Assembly (NCBI GenBank): GCA_036873135.1
Contig: JAPTYO010000007.1
Span: 10,956,763-11,020,762, forward strand
DNA length: 64,000 nucleotides
Direction of reading: 5' to 3'
Origin: Clarkia xantiana subsp. parviflora
Lineage: Eukaryota; Streptophyta; Magnoliopsida; Myrtales; Onagraceae
The notes beneath the pieces were generated by a model. It worked only from the letters and a program-made list of their open reading frames with translations, ran no database searches and was not told where the DNA came from. Positions 25,706 through 39,206 of the stretch are shown piece by piece. Position numbers and translations under genes: made by a program. Every line of letters starts with the position of its first letter. Position 1 is the first letter of the stretch.

Positions 25706-26671
25706 GAAAAAATAGACGTGTTCTTTTCATATGTTAATTATGCAAACTAATTTACACCCAATTTGAAACATTATAACATAAATTTTCATCGAAATAAAAT
25801 TTATCGCACGCACACTCACCGATAAATGACCAATTATAGAAGAAAGTTATTGAGATTTTAATCCTTCAAATATATTTATATCTCAAGAGCTATGATATGA
25901 GTTAATATGGTCAATGAACAAATTGTCAGGTTAAATTTGACTTAATTATAAATCTCTATCCAAAATTTGATTTTATTTAAAGTGTCTATTATTAAACACT
26001 AAATTGCTACTTTCGTTATATTTTTTGTCAAATTGGACATAAAATAAACATGTGCCGACTATGACCAAAAGAATGTATTTCGCTACAAATTTTTAACTTA
26101 TTAATTGTTGAATTGGGTTTTTAATATTTTCAATATATATTTTCGAATGCATCTTATGTATACAGTAACAAAACTCACGTGCCTGATATGTATAAGCAAC
26201 TACAACTATTTGTATTTTGTTTTGTGAATATAATATAGACATGATCTGAATGAAGAGTTTAGAATTTAGGATTTAGGGATAAGCAACAACCCTAAATACT
26301 ATATATATATATTTCAAAGTGCGTTAATTAAATATAAAAATTAGAGCATATGTCATGTCATAAAAATGTTATCGGTATTTTGCTAAGTTTAAGTAAAACT
26401 ATTTAAGACCAAAATACTATTAATTACATCTTGCCATTACTTAAATATTTTACATATAAAAAAAATAAGTAAATAACTCATATACTTTTTTGATATGGTA
26501 TGATATACTATATATATATATATATATATATAATAATAGTAATGGATAATGATAATGATAATAATGGGTGGCAGTACCGTAATTGAGTACTTCGGGGATG
26601 AGCTGAAGAAAACCCTAAAGCGGCTAAGATGGGGCCATGTGGCGGCATGCCTGAGATTGAAGTGCCAATGC
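25706..26671. other. Intergenic region upstream of the MRF gene
   Basis: A+T-rich, with TA and GATAAT simple repeats at about 26512-26565. The minus-strand open frames here show no recognisable protein. Confidence 0.35.
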
Positions 26672-26677
26672 CACGTG
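26672..26677. promoter_or_regulatory. G-box in the MRF promoter
   Basis: A perfect CACGTG, in the context GCCACGTGTGC, lies about 215 bases before the probable TATA box. This is a core site for bZIP/bHLH factors, including ABA-related and light-related ones. Function here is inferred. Confidence 0.45.
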
Positions 26678-26888
26678 TGCACTTCTCAGTTGATAAGCAT
26701 CTCCTCCTAAAAACCAAAACCCTGCGCCACTTTTTGTGCTTGCTCCTGGTTCATCCAGGGTTAGAGAAAATGTGCAAACCGGGCAGCAGAATATGACCGG
26801 TTCGTTCTTTGATTCATCAACAGCTGCCATGGACCAGGAGCAGCCATGTTCTGGTTGTGAGTAGTGACGTGGATTTACTTAGCCTCCA

Positions 26889-26896
26889 TATAAAAA
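26889..26896 (+). promoter_or_regulatory. Probable TATA box of the MRF gene
   Basis: TATAAAAA on the + strand. Transcription would begin near 26920, giving a leader with at least one intron, because the last leader segment starts after TTCTTAG at 27563, just before the start codon. The donor of that intron was not resolved (candidates near 27238 and 27337). Confidence 0.5.
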
Positions 26897-27578
26897 CCCC
26901 TCAATTGTCGCAGAGTAATCCTTTCCCTTTCTCCCGTCTCCATTTGCGCTTCATTCTCATCCATTCCGCTCACAGGTAACTGATCAAGATCGACACACAC
27001 GATACCATCAATCCATCCCCTTGTTTCTTTCACGAAAAGCCAGAGACGAAGAATTTCTTTCTTCTTCTCCAATCTAGGTCTCTGCTTTTGGATTGGATCG
27101 TCTGATAACCCTCTGACCTCTATACTTTGCTCTATCCGTACAAGGAGGTTGGAGATCCGATTTGTATGTTCTCCTGTCTTGGCTCGTGATACCGGGCCAA
27201 GAACAGAAGAATCAGGTTCAGTGTGGTTCTTCGGTCAGGTCTGCACTGCCGCCGCTTCTTCTCACATCGGATCTAACTTTAGTGGTGCTATTTCTCGGTC
27301 CTTCTCTTTCGCTATCTGAATCGTGAACTACGCGCAGGTTCTCTATTGTTAAGTTTCCTTCGTCGTAAAGTTAGTTATATTCAATGTTTCATAGTTAGGC
27401 AGATGGTTTCCATGCTTCTAGTTTGAGTAAATCGGCTGCTATTTTGATTCTGGATTGACTCGGTTTCTTTATTTCAACTAGTTATCTAATCTAGATTCAG
27501 TGATTTTCTGGTTAATAGAATTGTTTCCTGATTTTAGTTCTTGACTTGATTTGCGGTTCTTAGGATTTGGTTTCACCA

Positions 27579-30493
27579 ATGGCCAAAAATCAGGGATTTC
27601 TTACTGAGGAGCAGAGGGAAAAGCTTAAATTAGCGACAGAGAATGCAGATATCTTGTCATCGTCTCCAAAATCTCCTAGAACTTTACTTTCTGAGTATCA
27701 ACTAAAAGTTCCTGTCACTGGTAAGGCTCCATCAGCTGGCATTGCAGTCAGACATGTACGTCGGACACACTCGGGAAAGAACTTTCGAGTTAAGAAGGGT
27801 GAGTAAGCTCAATTTTGGATGTTCCCTGCGTTGATTCAGTTGGAAGCTGTTCTTCTAATGTTAATTAAATTGGTCGTCTTGGTTTGTGCCGTGTGGTATT
27901 GGTGGATATCAGTTCTTGATGTATGGAAACGGTATTTTTCTCTTAAGAGTTTTTCCTTGAAAGTACTACCTTCCTGACAGAAGATTAGAAAACTGATATT
28001 TTACTTTCGCATTGTTAGTTGTTACTAGTAGTTCATTAGGGTCACCTTTTCAGTCGAATTTTACGTTTATTGCTTACTTTTTTAAATGTCTTAAAGTGTT
28101 TGAGTACGAACAATCTGATGAAGTGAAAGTCCACTTAATTCAGTTTTTGGTCATTTCTATAGATTAAGCGGGAGTTATCGCTGCTATTATTTGATGGTCC
28201 TGAGGTGATTTTGCAAGATGGCTTTTGGTTAGATTCTTTAAAAGCGTTTGTATTCTGTGATGTTATAACTGTTTAAATGCATGTTTACCTCTGAAAATCC
28301 TCATATATGTAGTGTTTTCTCTTTGGTTTTTGAACAAATTCATGATACTGCAAATACCAGTGTGATTTCACTTCCTGTTCTCTTTTGGCTGCCACTGATA
28401 CTTGAACCTTTCCTGCTTGATGAAATCACCTCTAATTTTTCTAAATGTCATCCTCTGTTGCTCCTTTGCTTTGATATAGATGGTGGTGGTGGTAAGGGTA
28501 CATGGGGAAAACTGATGGACACTGATTTTGAAGCCCACATTGACCGCAACGACCCCAATTATGACAGCGGCGAGGTAATTGCTTTTTCGCTTTATTTGGT
28601 CCTTCATATTATCCACTGAATATTTGCCATTTGTATGGCTTCTTATTCGGGAACTAACAGATGCAATATATGTTTCTCATACAGGAGCCTTACCAGCTTG
28701 TTGGAACGACTGTTTCTGACCCGTTGGATGAATACAAGAAAGCTGTTGTATCCATTGTAGAAGAATACTTTAGTACTGGCGATGTGGATGTTGCAGTGTC
28801 AGATATCAGGGAATTGGGTTCGAGTGAATATCACCCCTACTTCATTAAGCGACTTGTTTCCATGTCCATGGACCGACATGACAAGGAGAAAGAAATGGCC
28901 TCTGTCCTGCTCTCAGCCCTATATGCTGATGTCATTAGTCCAGCTCAAATCAGAGATGGATTTGTGTTGCTTCTCGAGTCAGCTGATGACCTAGCTGTCG
29001 ATATATTAGATGCTGTTGATATCCTTGCATTGTTTGTTGCTCGAGCTGTGGTTGACGAAATCCTTCCCCCTGCTTTCTTGACAAGGGCCAAGAGGACCAT
29101 ACCGGAAACCTCCAAGGGTTTCCAGGTTCTTCAGACTGCTGAGAAGAGCTATCTCTCTGCCCCACACCATGCTGAGCTCTTGGAAAGGAGATGGGGTGGT
29201 AGCACTCATGTCACAGTGGAGGAAGTGAAGAAAAGGATAGACGGTCTGTTGAGGGAATACGTGGAGACTGGTGATGCCTTTGAGGCATGCAGGTGCATCA
29301 GGGAGTTGGGGGTAGCATTCTTCCACCACGAGGTAGTGAAGAGAGCTTTAGTCATCGCAATGGAGAACAGAGCTGCTGAAGCATCGATACTTAAGCTGTT
29401 GAAGGAAGGAGCCGAAGAAGGGCTGATCAGTTCGAGTCAGATGCTGAAAGGTTTCTCTAGATTGGCTGAAAGCCTAGATGATCTTGCCCTGGATATCCCA
29501 TCTGCCAAGAACTTGTTCAGTTCCTCCTTGGTGCCCAAGGCTATTTCAGAAGGGTGGTTGGATGCCTCATTCATCAAGTCATCTTCTGATGTAGATGGAG
29601 AAGTTGAAGTTGAAGATGGGAAGTTGCAGAGCTACAAGAAGGAAATAGTTTCAATAATTCATGAATATTTCCACTCGGATGACATACCTGAGCTCATAAG
29701 GAGCCTTGAAGATCTTGGCTCTCCTGAATTCAACCCAGTTTTCTTGAAGAAACTCATCACACTAGCCATGGACAGGAAGAACAGAGAGAAAGAGATGGCA
29801 TCTGTCCTTCTCTCTGCACTCCACATCGAGATCTTCTCTACCGATGACATTGCAAATGGATTTGTTTTGCTTCTTGAGTCAGCAGAGGACACGGCTCTGG
29901 ACATACTGGATGCTTCTAATGAGCTGGCCCTTTTCCTTGCAAGAGCTGTTATTGATGATGTATTGGCACCCCTGAACCTGGAGGAGATTGGGAGCAGACT
30001 GCCACCAGATAGCAGTGGTAGTGAAACCGTGCGTGCAGCGCGCTCCCTAGTGTCAGCACGCCACGCAGGGGAGAGGATCCTGAGGTGCTGGGGAGGAGGG
30101 ACCGGGTGGGCCGTGGAGGATGCAAAGGACAAGATCCAAAAGCTTCTAGAAGAATACGAGAGTGGGGGAGTGATATCTGAAGCTACACAGTGTATTAGGG
30201 ATCTGGGGATGCCCTTCTTCAACCACGAGGTGGTGAAGAAAGCATTGGTGATGGCGATGGAGAAGAAGAACGACAGGATGCTGGAGTTGCTGCAAGAGTG
30301 CTACAATGAAGGACTGATAACCACCAACCAGATGACAAAAGGGTTCACGAGGATAAGGGATGGGCTTGATGACCTCGCTCTTGATATTCCTAATGCGAAA
30401 GACAAGTTTGGCTTCTATGCAGAGCATGCTCAGGGTAAGGGGTGGCTTCTTCCAAGCTTCGACTCAACTTCTTCTGGTGTTGAGGCAGCCTAG
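27579..30493 (+). CDS. MRF: MRF-type translation factor with four MA3 domains
   Basis: Three coding exons: 27579-27798, 28480-28574 and 28685-30493; 2124 nt, 707 residues, the normal length for plant MRF proteins. The N-terminus has FLTEEQREKLK, the conserved AGIAVRHVRRTHSGK and GKGTWGKL blocks, then RNDPNYDSGE. Four MA3 repeats start near residues 121, 284, 420 and 582. Repeats 1 and 3 share KEKEMASVLLSALH/Y and GFVLLLESA; repeats 2 and 4 share EACRCIRELG/TQCIRDLG and DDLALDIP. MA3 domains bind eIF4A. Plant MRFs promote translation under energy shortage downstream of TOR, and one member (ECIP1) binds EIN2. The ATG at 27579 is chosen because it begins the conserved MAKNQGFLT segment right after a leader intron. 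The large third exon is uninterrupted. Confidence 0.95.
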
Positions 30494-30882
30494 CCTAGCC
30501 TAGCCTATCTTAGCCTACTTGAGAAGAGAACAGAGAGAAGACTGGTAGTATTTTCTCCATGTTTTTTTTTTTCTACTACTATTCTCAAGTCGTCTTATGG
30601 GGTTTTTATGTTTAGGAGGATGTTTCTTTTCTTATCTGTAATGTGTACTGGCTGGGTGGTTCAGTGCTTAGAACATTTTATTTCTCCTTCTAAATATTTT
30701 CTTGTTTATAGTTCAGAAAAAAAGGATCTATCGTTATCATCTATCTGATTCTGCTGGAGGGATATTATTGTTCTGGTTATCCCAGTTGAATCATATGCAT
30801 GCATAAACTTCTTTCTTTTCTGTTCCTCTGCTAGATTTGATGCAGTATCTGAATCCAGCCAACAAATACGTTGTTTTATTTA

Positions 30883-31624
30883 GCGTTAAGAACTTATGAA
30901 AGGTCTGAACTATCACCCATGTTAACGGGAGATGTCTGAAATTTAAAAAGTTAATAACGGAGGTCTGAAATTTCAATTTTGTTGATTTGAGGTTTTCTGT
31001 CCATTTTTAGGGTTAAATTTAACAGAATTGTGTGAAATTACATTTTTGCCCCTTTAATATTTTGTTTTATTTAATATCTTATTTAAGTAAATGTGAAATG
31101 TCAATTTTACCCCTAAAGTCAAATTAAAACCACCCAACTCCGGCCACCGCCACCCGACTCCGGCCACCACCACCGACTCGGGCGACCACCACCTCGACTC
31201 CGGCGACCACCACCTCAACTCCGACGACCACCACCTCGGCTCCGGCGACCCGACTCCGGCCACCACCTAAAAAACTCCGATCGGAGCCCAATCGGGGCCG
31301 GTGGCTCCAATTTGGGCCCAAAAGTACGGTGGTGGTCGGCGGAGTACGGTTGGTGGTCGCCGGAGCTGGGTTGGTGGAGTCGTGGTGGATTCAAGGGCAT
31401 TTTGGTCTTTTCACTTCAAGCATGTGAGGAGCACACTTGATAGAAGGGCATTTTTGGAAATTTATTTTATTTCCGGTCAAATGCCAAGCATGTGACCAAC
31501 TTCCGTTAGTTTTAACGGAAAAAACTAACGGAGACCGCTATTATTAACAAACTCTGTTATTAACTTTTTAAATTTCAGACCTCTCCGTTAACATGGGTGA
31601 TAGTTCAGACCACGTTCTTAACCC
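30883..31624. mobile_element. Long-inverted-repeat element (Mutator-like?), copy 2
   Basis: Ends GCGTTAAGAACTTATGAAAG and CACGTTCTTAACCC, flanked by TTTATTTA at 30875-30882 and 31625-31632. It shares arms and interior with 7942-8808, including AGGTCTGAACTATCACC, the CCGGCCACC-type short repeats and the TTTTGGTCTTTTCACTTC stretch. It lies about 390 bases after the MRF stop codon. Confidence 0.75.
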
Positions 31625-31740
31625 TTTATTTAAGTACATGTAGTATATAGAAGAAAATTAGATAGATGTTTGCGGTCGACATTATTGCATTGCACGACTA
31701 CAACACGGAAAATGATTTAATGGATCTCCACTAAAATGAA

Positions 31741-33739
31741 CTAAAGGACTGCTGCATGGTTATTGAGGAGGGATCTGCAGAATGCCAAGTCGAACTGTTC
31801 GGTGGGAGGATCTCCAATGCAGTCAAAGATAGCATCAGCGTTATTGAAGTCCTCCTCGGCTGTGTAACTGAGCAAGCAAACAACAAGTAGTTAACAACAG
31901 AAAGAAATAATGGAAAATGTAATAGATAAGAGAGGAGTTACACACCCGCTCTTTGTTACGATACACTTCATACCGGCAGCTTTGGCTGCTGCAAGGCCAA
32001 TACCACTATCCTCCACCACAACACAGCTGTATGGAAATATGAAAGACAGATTATTATTAGACATGATCGATTATCAGCAGCCAATTAGTTGGATCAAGGA
32101 GCAGACACTAGAAATGTTAATTACCTAGACGGATCAACGCCCAATGTGGTGGCAGCCAAGTTATAGATGGCCTGTTAAGTCATGTCAACAATGGTGAAAT
32201 CTCTAATTATGAATGAAGCAGCAAAACATTCATGCATTTCTTCTATAAATAATCATATATTGAGTGAGATGAGAAACATTTATACTGGATCTGGCTTTTT
32301 GCGTGGAACCACATCTCCTGCGAAAATCTGAATCTTGTCTGCTCTTTCAGGACCAAGTAAGCATGAGACTATTGCAGAAACCTGCAACCAAATTGTCCAA
32401 TCCAAAATCAATTGACTAGCAAACAAGGTATTGAGCTGAATGAAATCAGTTAGTAGTAGCGCACCCTCCTGTTACTAATTTGTTTAACACATGCAATGCA
32501 AAGCATACCTACCGCCTTCTCATTGGAAGTGCTGCAAACTGCAACTTTAACCCCACTTCCTAGTGCTTGATCGACCAACCTGACAATCACAACACGAGCA
32601 GAAAACTCTCAGCTGATGATCAACTTCACACCTCTTCAAGAACATTTCATTGAAATGTCCCACTGATAGTAGCCAAAGAAAATGATTAAGTTATAGCTGT
32701 TAGCTAGCTAGCTAGGAACAAACTTAACTTTGCAACGCCAGGCCGAAGAGGCAGCAGTTTCTTCTCAATTAGGACCATGAAGAGCTCAGTCTTGCGCTTG
32801 TGCAGACCTGCTATGAATTGCTTTCTCTCTTCCTCACCCTTTGGAGCTTTCTCTGGCCACCCCGTTTTATTGAAGTATGCTGTCATCCTACCGAATTTAA
32901 AATAGAAGATGCAATAAATACCATACAAACACAAGCACATACTGAAATAATCTCCATCTGAGGTTAGCTCCAATATGGACTACTTATTGAAATGTGGAAT
33001 GGTTTCTTAAGGGATCATACATGTTGGCAAGAACAGCTTAAGTAGAATGCATAATGTTAATGTTACCTTTCCTTTCCACCTCCAATTTTGAGCAGTTCTC
33101 CGTATAAATCCACATCCCAGGTGACACCCAGTTCTTTCTGACAACAAAATCCCACTGACTTAAGTTAAGTAGTAGTAACTCAATTAATTTTTATACATAC
33201 ATACAATTCAACAGCTGACTAAAGCTAGTAGCTACTTCATGATATGAAATGACCTGAGATATGATATATGCTTGTTCGTATAAGTTTTATATAAATAAGC
33301 AGTTAGTTAAGGTACGGCATTTCAGTTCATCCAAAGCTACTTAAAGGCAATGTTCGACCTAATTATTACTAAGCTAAATTTGTAATCAGAGAGTGTAGAT
33401 GATGATAATTACTTCTTGGAAGGTATCGTTGAAGGAAATGCGGTGACCGTCCTTCTCGGTGTCAACCAGGACGCCGTCACAGTCGAATAGAAGCGCTGCT
33501 GGAAGAGATGAAGATTCAGAAGAAGCGGCTTTAGCGGAGCAAACGAGGCTGCTCCTCCTTCTGAAGCTGACGCTGCTGCTGCTACATGATCCTAGTAGTC
33601 TTCTAGAGGAAGAAGAAGACTGCCAATAAGAAGGAACAAGCCGGTGAGCGTAACCGATCAAGGGACTCTCGTGTGAAGCAACGGAAGATCTTCTGGAGTG
33701 GGAGATAACTGGTGATGCAGCAACAGTATTCAACGCCAT
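31741..33739 (-). CDS. CBBY: Plastid CbbY-type HAD phosphatase
   Basis: Eight exons (complement): 33413-33739, 33067-33137, 32729-32887, 32513-32579, 32286-32381, 32125-32171, 31946-32026, 31741-31867; 975 nt, 324 residues. The first 75 or so residues are Ser/Arg-rich, as in a chloroplast transit peptide. HAD motif I is DCDGVLVDTEKDGHR, with nucleophile D86 and acid D88. Motif II is CSTSNEKA; motifs III and IV are RKKPDP and VVVEDSGIG. Plant CbbY dephosphorylates xylulose-1,5-bisphosphate, a misfire product that inhibits Rubisco, in the chloroplast stroma. All motifs are intact. The gene is tail to tail with MRF and head to head with the C2H2 gene (start codons 400 bases apart). Confidence 0.94.
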
Positions 33740-34138
33740 TCTTTGCTCTATCTCTTCTCTATCTATGCGTCTCTTTGTTTTATAACGGTTTGTTTGTCTG
33801 GTGTGCGTCGATTATCCACCATGGGACTTGGAGTTCAGACCACACACATCAAGTCCGCATTTACGGCGCATTTTAGTCAAGTCTGCGCCGGCCCAATTAA
33901 ACTATAATTGGGCTCGACATTGAGTCGGAGAGGCCCAAGCCATGGCACAGGGTGAGCTTCCTCGATAAGGGCAGGCAAAAAAAAAAAAAAAACAAGGGCC
34001 GGCCAAAAAAAAAAACAAGGGCAGGCAAGGCTTCCACCAAAAAAACAAAAAAAACAAAACAAGGGCAGAGCAGGGCAGATCACACCACTACCATTGTTGT
34101 GTCGAGTGTTGTCGTCCATCTTCTGATTCAGAATAATC
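33740..34138. promoter_or_regulatory. Shared divergent promoter region
   Basis: Only 399 bases separate the CbbY start codon (minus) from the C2H2 start codon (plus). A minus-strand TATA-like GTTATAAAAC is at 33776-33785. The half nearer the C2H2 gene holds three GGGC(A/C)GGC-type words each followed by a long A run (33968-34060), probably in that gene's leader. A bidirectional promoter is inferred from layout. Confidence 0.5.
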
Positions 34139-37078
34139 ATGAGAAGTTGTGGTTCGATTGCTGTATTGTCCTTCCTGATTTTGCTAAACCTTGATGTTGC
34201 AGAGCTGAACCAGGTATATTCATAACTCTCTCTCGCTGATCTTCTTGCTTATTGTAGTTTTAACTCCAATTTACTTCATGTTGCTTAATTTCCCGAAGTC
34301 TGAAGCTCCTTCCTCCATTTACAATATTTCAAGATAAATTAGTTGATTAGAGATTGCTACTCCGTTTGTTCTTGCAAGAGCTGCACAGATGGTGCCATTT
34401 GTTTAGACTGATTCTAATTGCGTGATAGAATATCGACCAGGAGCACATTGCTACCGCTATTTTGAATTCAAATTGGAATCATGTCAACTACTTTCCTTTT
34501 TCTGTATAAGCTATACGCAACTCTTCATTCATTTTGCTCTCTTTCTTGGAGTATAGCCATAGGTGTCCGTTCAATAGTGTATAAACACTAAACTAACAAT
34601 CAGTATGCTTTGTCTGTGTTTTCAGGATTTCACAAGCTCTGCTGCTACAAGGTGATATTCCTTGCTTCCAGAATTTGATTTGCAAGTTCCCTTTTTCCAC
34701 GTAGTTAAATAACTAGGACTAGAATTTTGCCCCTTAATATGTTGATGCCACCTGTTTTCTTTGATTTTGGTCCGACTTATCCACTCAACCAGCTCACACT
34801 GACTTGGACGAAACAAATTTAATGGCTTTCAACTAATTTGGTCCTAGACTGAATCTATTGAATTGCTTCAGCTTCACTCATTCGCCAGGTTCATATTTGT
34901 ATGTTGAAATCTAAATCATATTAAGACCACTTTAATATAAATTGTATAGCTAAACCTTTAAAATTGCTCGAGTAGAAATCACCCTGTAACATTGTATCGT
35001 AATATATTGCTGGTCTTAATAGTTGTTGGCAATATTCCCAATTATAAGTAAATTTAGTTTTCTCCTATTTGATCTATTTATAACAATTTGATGTCTAGAA
35101 CTCTTAAACAAGAAGAACATAAACATGAGGTCCATTGCTCCAGAGAAAGAAGTAGAGCAGCATGGGAAATCATTGAAGAGGTAATGGTCAACTGGGTTGT
35201 TTAGTTTCATTTTCTGAAGATCTGGATTGAATATGCTTACAAAATTTGTCCCGTGTATCATATGTAGTATCTGACGCCATTCGTAGAACGAGAACAATAT
35301 GAGATTTCAACCAATTGCAGACTTCATCCTTCCAACGACATGTTCAGAGATCAGGAGGAGCATAAGGTTCACGTAGATATAAATGAATGGCGCTGCGGAT
35401 TCTGTAAGAAAACCTTCCGTGCTGAAAAGTTTCTTGATCAACATATGGACAACAGACATTCCAACACTCTTAATGTATGCAATTCCAACTTCCTCATACT
35501 TGATGTGAATGACAGATATTTGTAAAAACTAGAAATATTTGGTTTTTCCTGAATAACTGTAAAATGATACATATTTTACGCTGTTGTGGATCTTAGAAGT
35601 AGGGGATAGATCTTCTGTTGATTCTATTTTCTGACCCTAGGATATTACACTTCATTCATAGCATGTCTCCTACTGATATGAGCTCCTGCACTGGAGTTGG
35701 GCTTGGTGGAATTTAATAAACATTGTCTGTGTAAAGCAGCTATCTGTATTCATAATATAAACCGATACAAGGGAAGTTAGCGCAGTTGGTAGCTATTTTT
35801 CTAGGTTCACTTTGTCGAGGAACCTAAATGCTGTCGGAGTAAACGATTGTTAGTTGGAGGTTCCTTGGCTTAATTGGGGTTCAAGCTGTTCTCTTGTAGT
35901 TATGACTGAGCATTATTAAGTTAGTCTGATTGCATAGGGAGTGTCTTTCAGCTGTAGGATTAACTTAACTAGGTAATTGTGTCCTGAATTCTATAGTAAT
36001 TACTAATTAGTATTCCAGGAAGAAGGTAGGCAATGCATTAGTTATACCTACAGTGACATTTACTTTAGGTCACCATCTATCATCACTTAGGTCTTTAATT
36101 CATCGTCAAATTTCACAAATTCTTTACTGCATCCAGAGCAGCAAGTGCTTGGCAGATTTATGTGGGGCACTGCATTGCGATTTTAATTTGAATTCAAAGT
36201 CCACGACAAAGTGCAACCCTGCAGCCGCAGCCAAGAATCTTCACCTATGCGAGGTTGCTTCCAGCAAATAAACGACTCAATGAACTCACTTATTTTTCAT
36301 TTTTTTTCCTAACTTGCTGGTTTTATCTGCAGAGCCTTGCAGACAGATGTTTCCCACTTAATCGGGGTTTGTCAGCAAGTCGCCTTCATGGTACCTTTAT
36401 GATTGATAGCTTCCAATTTCAGTTACTTAATATTTCACTGTTGAATTGTCTTAATGGTATGAGTATGACATTTTTGCTAGACCATTTTCTGAGGCAATTT
36501 TGCGATGCTCATACTTGTTCCGGAAGAAAAAAGCCTTTTGCAAGAGGAAGAAAGGTACATCTACCTTTGCCTATTGTTAAGTGAATGTCATATATAGAGC
36601 TTAAACTGCATATTAGAGGGATTGTTAGAGATCCTAAGGAGAGTCTTTACTGCCTGCCATTTGGGTTGCAGAAATGCTCTTGAGATCACCAAAAATAGTT
36701 CTACTAGTTTTGTGTACACATTTGCAGGAACTTATATATATATATTCAAGAACATCCTCCAGAAGCTGATTGAATAATTAGGATTTGAACCACATATTTA
36801 CCTGCGAGTTGTTCCATATTTGCAGAAGCGAACTGGCATATTCTACATAGCTGCATCAATACTGACGCTGATGCTGCTCCCTGTTTTCTATCTTATCGTG
36901 TATTTAAGCCAAAGGTAAACACTGTTTCCTACTTTCTTGCAATTTGTATAGTTGTAATGTTTTTATAAGAAAAATCCTTAGCTGTCCACATGCTTCATGG
37001 TGATCTTTCAGAGAGTTGAGAGGAAAACAAGATCTTAGACGGATAAAGAAGAGTGTCCTAAAAGCAAAGCCATCGTAG
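34139..37078 (+). CDS. Membrane-anchored single C2H2 zinc-finger protein, function unknown
   Basis: Nine exons: 34139-34213, 34626-34651, 35099-35180, 35268-35474, 36137-36253, 36333-36390, 36481-36554, 36826-36914, 37012-37078; 795 nt, 264 residues. Residues 1-20 form a hydrophobic signal peptide (MRSCGSIAVLSFLILLNLDV). One canonical C2H2 finger lies at C104-X2-C107-X12-H120-X4-H125. It is followed by a Cys-rich part with CLADLCGALHC and FCDAHTCSG. A single membrane segment covers about 217-240, and the tail is short and very basic (RRIKKSVLKAKPS). The predicted layout is a finger in the secretory lumen or outside the cell with a cytosolic tail, not a nuclear factor. The splice phases agree throughout. 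I do not know a function for this plant family. Confidence 0.82.
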
Positions 37079-37187
37079 TTTCATGGTAGTGTTGCTGAAT
37101 TGGTTTGTTTGTCTTGTTGATGGAGGTCACTCTAGTTGCTTGCTGTATAATAGTTTGTTTTGCTCAGACTACTGCACATAGAAGACC

Positions 37188-37197
37188 AATAAATAAA
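37188..37197 (+). terminator. Polyadenylation signals of the C2H2 gene
   Basis: Overlapping AATAAATAAA about 110 bases after the stop codon. Confidence 0.5.
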
Positions 37198-37447
37198 GCG
37201 TATGGGTAGCCTTGTCGACCTGTTAGAGAAATTAGACGGCAGTTATCTTCAAGATACACGTCGGTGACATTATCTCTTCTAGCTTTGTTCCTCACCTGAA
37301 GTTTATCATGTTGTAACTTTACGGATTTGTGCGGTATGTACACTATCAAACTTGTATTCATTCTTTATTCCTCTTCAAGAAATAGTGAATACATATGTAA
37401 TCTACAGAGGTGCTTGCTGCCATTGCTCTTGTTTGGAGACGAGAATG

Positions 37448-37927
37448 TAGGGGTGGCAACGGGTCACGGGTAATCCGTGACCCGCGGGGCCCCGCCCCGA
37501 TTTTGACCCGTTGATCCGCGATCCGTGACCCGTGGGGCGGGTACGGTTTTGGGGTCGCCCCGCCTCGTTGACCCGCCCCGCCCCGTATGTGGATAATTTA
37601 TATATATATATATTACATGTATTTATATAAAATTATATAAGTAATATAATACACAGTTAAAATAATTAGGATTTGTGACTTGTATTTGGATTTGAAGTTA
37701 AATTTTTCATTTGTGATTTAAATTTTAAATTGAATTTGTATATGGTAAATATAGAATTTAGGATTTAAATTGCTAATAATATATTATGTACAACTAATAG
37801 GTGATCCGCGGGTCGACCCGCCCCGCCCCGCGAACTGTGTGAGGCGGGTACGGATCGGCCATCTCGACCCGCGGGGCGGGTACGGGGCAAGCGATACCCG
37901 CCCCGACCCGCCCCGTTGACAACCCTA
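37448..37927. mobile_element. hAT-type non-autonomous element with ACCCG repeats, copy 2
   Basis: Ends TAGGGGTGGCAACGGG and CCCGTTGACAACCCTA; exact 8-bp duplication CGAGAATG at 37440-37447 and 37928-37935. Both ends are packed with GACCCG and CCCCG words, and the 230-base centre is A+T-rich. It belongs to the same broad group as 12923-13490. It sits just beyond the 3' end of the C2H2 gene. Confidence 0.88.
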
Positions 37928-37935
37928 CGAGAATG

Positions 37936-39206
37936 TAAGAGGCAATGGCCCAGGCAAGGGACATCAATTCATTTGACAAAAGAAACCCCTCTGGATCACT
38001 AAGCCTGATGAAACCTTGTCTCTTCCTCATTATCAATCACCAACAACCCAATTGAACTCAGTTGGCTTTGCCAGACCTAGCCTAGCGTTATGTCCGACTA
38101 TGGGTCGCCCCGTCCCAGGGTTGGATCTAGCCTCCGACTAGGTCAATTGGGTTCAATTTTGAAATTTTAAGGCTAATTAGAAAAAAAAAAAAATTAGAGA
38201 TGTATTTGAGAGACTAAATTGAACAAAATCAAAAGTTTAGGGTGGGTCACATGACTTCATGTGCCATTTAACGACCAAAACTAACAGTCAACTACGGATG
38301 TGCCAAAAACTACATTTTTTGTTGGCTGGCTAAAATGCAATCGAGTTTATTTCAACTCGATTTCTCAGCCGTTAGATCATAAAAGAGCATCAATCAGAAT
38401 TCATGAAAAATAAAAAGTGTTTCTTACACATGCAAAATCTGATGGCTGAGAAATTGAGTTGAAATAAACCCGGATTTATTTTAGCCAAACCCTTTTTTGT
38501 TGGTACCAAAAATATACATACAAAACAAAATTTATACCAAAAGCCACATTCGGTTAAATATGTAATATGATAAGTACATTTAACAACCCTATATATAGGA
38601 AATTAAAAGTATCAATTTTATATATATATATATAGTTTTGACTGTGAAATACTCTAAACCGTCATTTAGATGTTTATATTTGTATTTTTAATAAAACATA
38701 ATAGAATGTCTACATAAATACATTAATACAAAAATATATATACTATAAAAATTTACTATGACTACATAAATATAATCATAATATATATATATATATATAT
38801 GACCGACTACGTAAATAACCACTAGCAGTAGTGGTCTAGTTAGTGGTTGAGAGCGCTGACTACTGTATGATTTGATTTTGAAATCACGGGTTCAATTACT
38901 AGATTAAAATATTTAAGGAAAACCTGTGCTTAACGCCTTGAACTCTCGACTATACTAGGTTGTTTGTGATAGATATATAGTCGCTACTAGCCAATTCTTA
39001 TTTGTTTTAAAAAAAACTACATAAATATTATTAATAATTAAAATAAATATTTTTTTAAATATTATATCTATGAAAATAGTTATATTACTTTTAATTCTCA
39101 AATCTAATTCAACCATTTTATATTTTTAAACATTTATAAACCTCAAACTCAATTTTTTTGTTCGGTTTTCTCATACGCCTATGCGGAGTAAGCATTTAGT
39201 ATTATA
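37936..39206. other. Intergenic DNA with repeat fragments
   Basis: Contains a dispersed fragment related to 12340-12560 (38180-38310), the inverted repeat at 38328-38487 and a possible SINE (38805-39018). No gene is seen. Confidence 0.4.
38328..38487. mobile_element. MITE-like inverted repeat
   Basis: Left arm GGCTAAAATG...TTTATTTCAACTCGATTTCTCAGCC and right arm GGCTGAGAAATTGAGTTGAAATAAA...TTATTTTAGCC are reverse complements with few mismatches; about 160 bases overall. Confidence 0.
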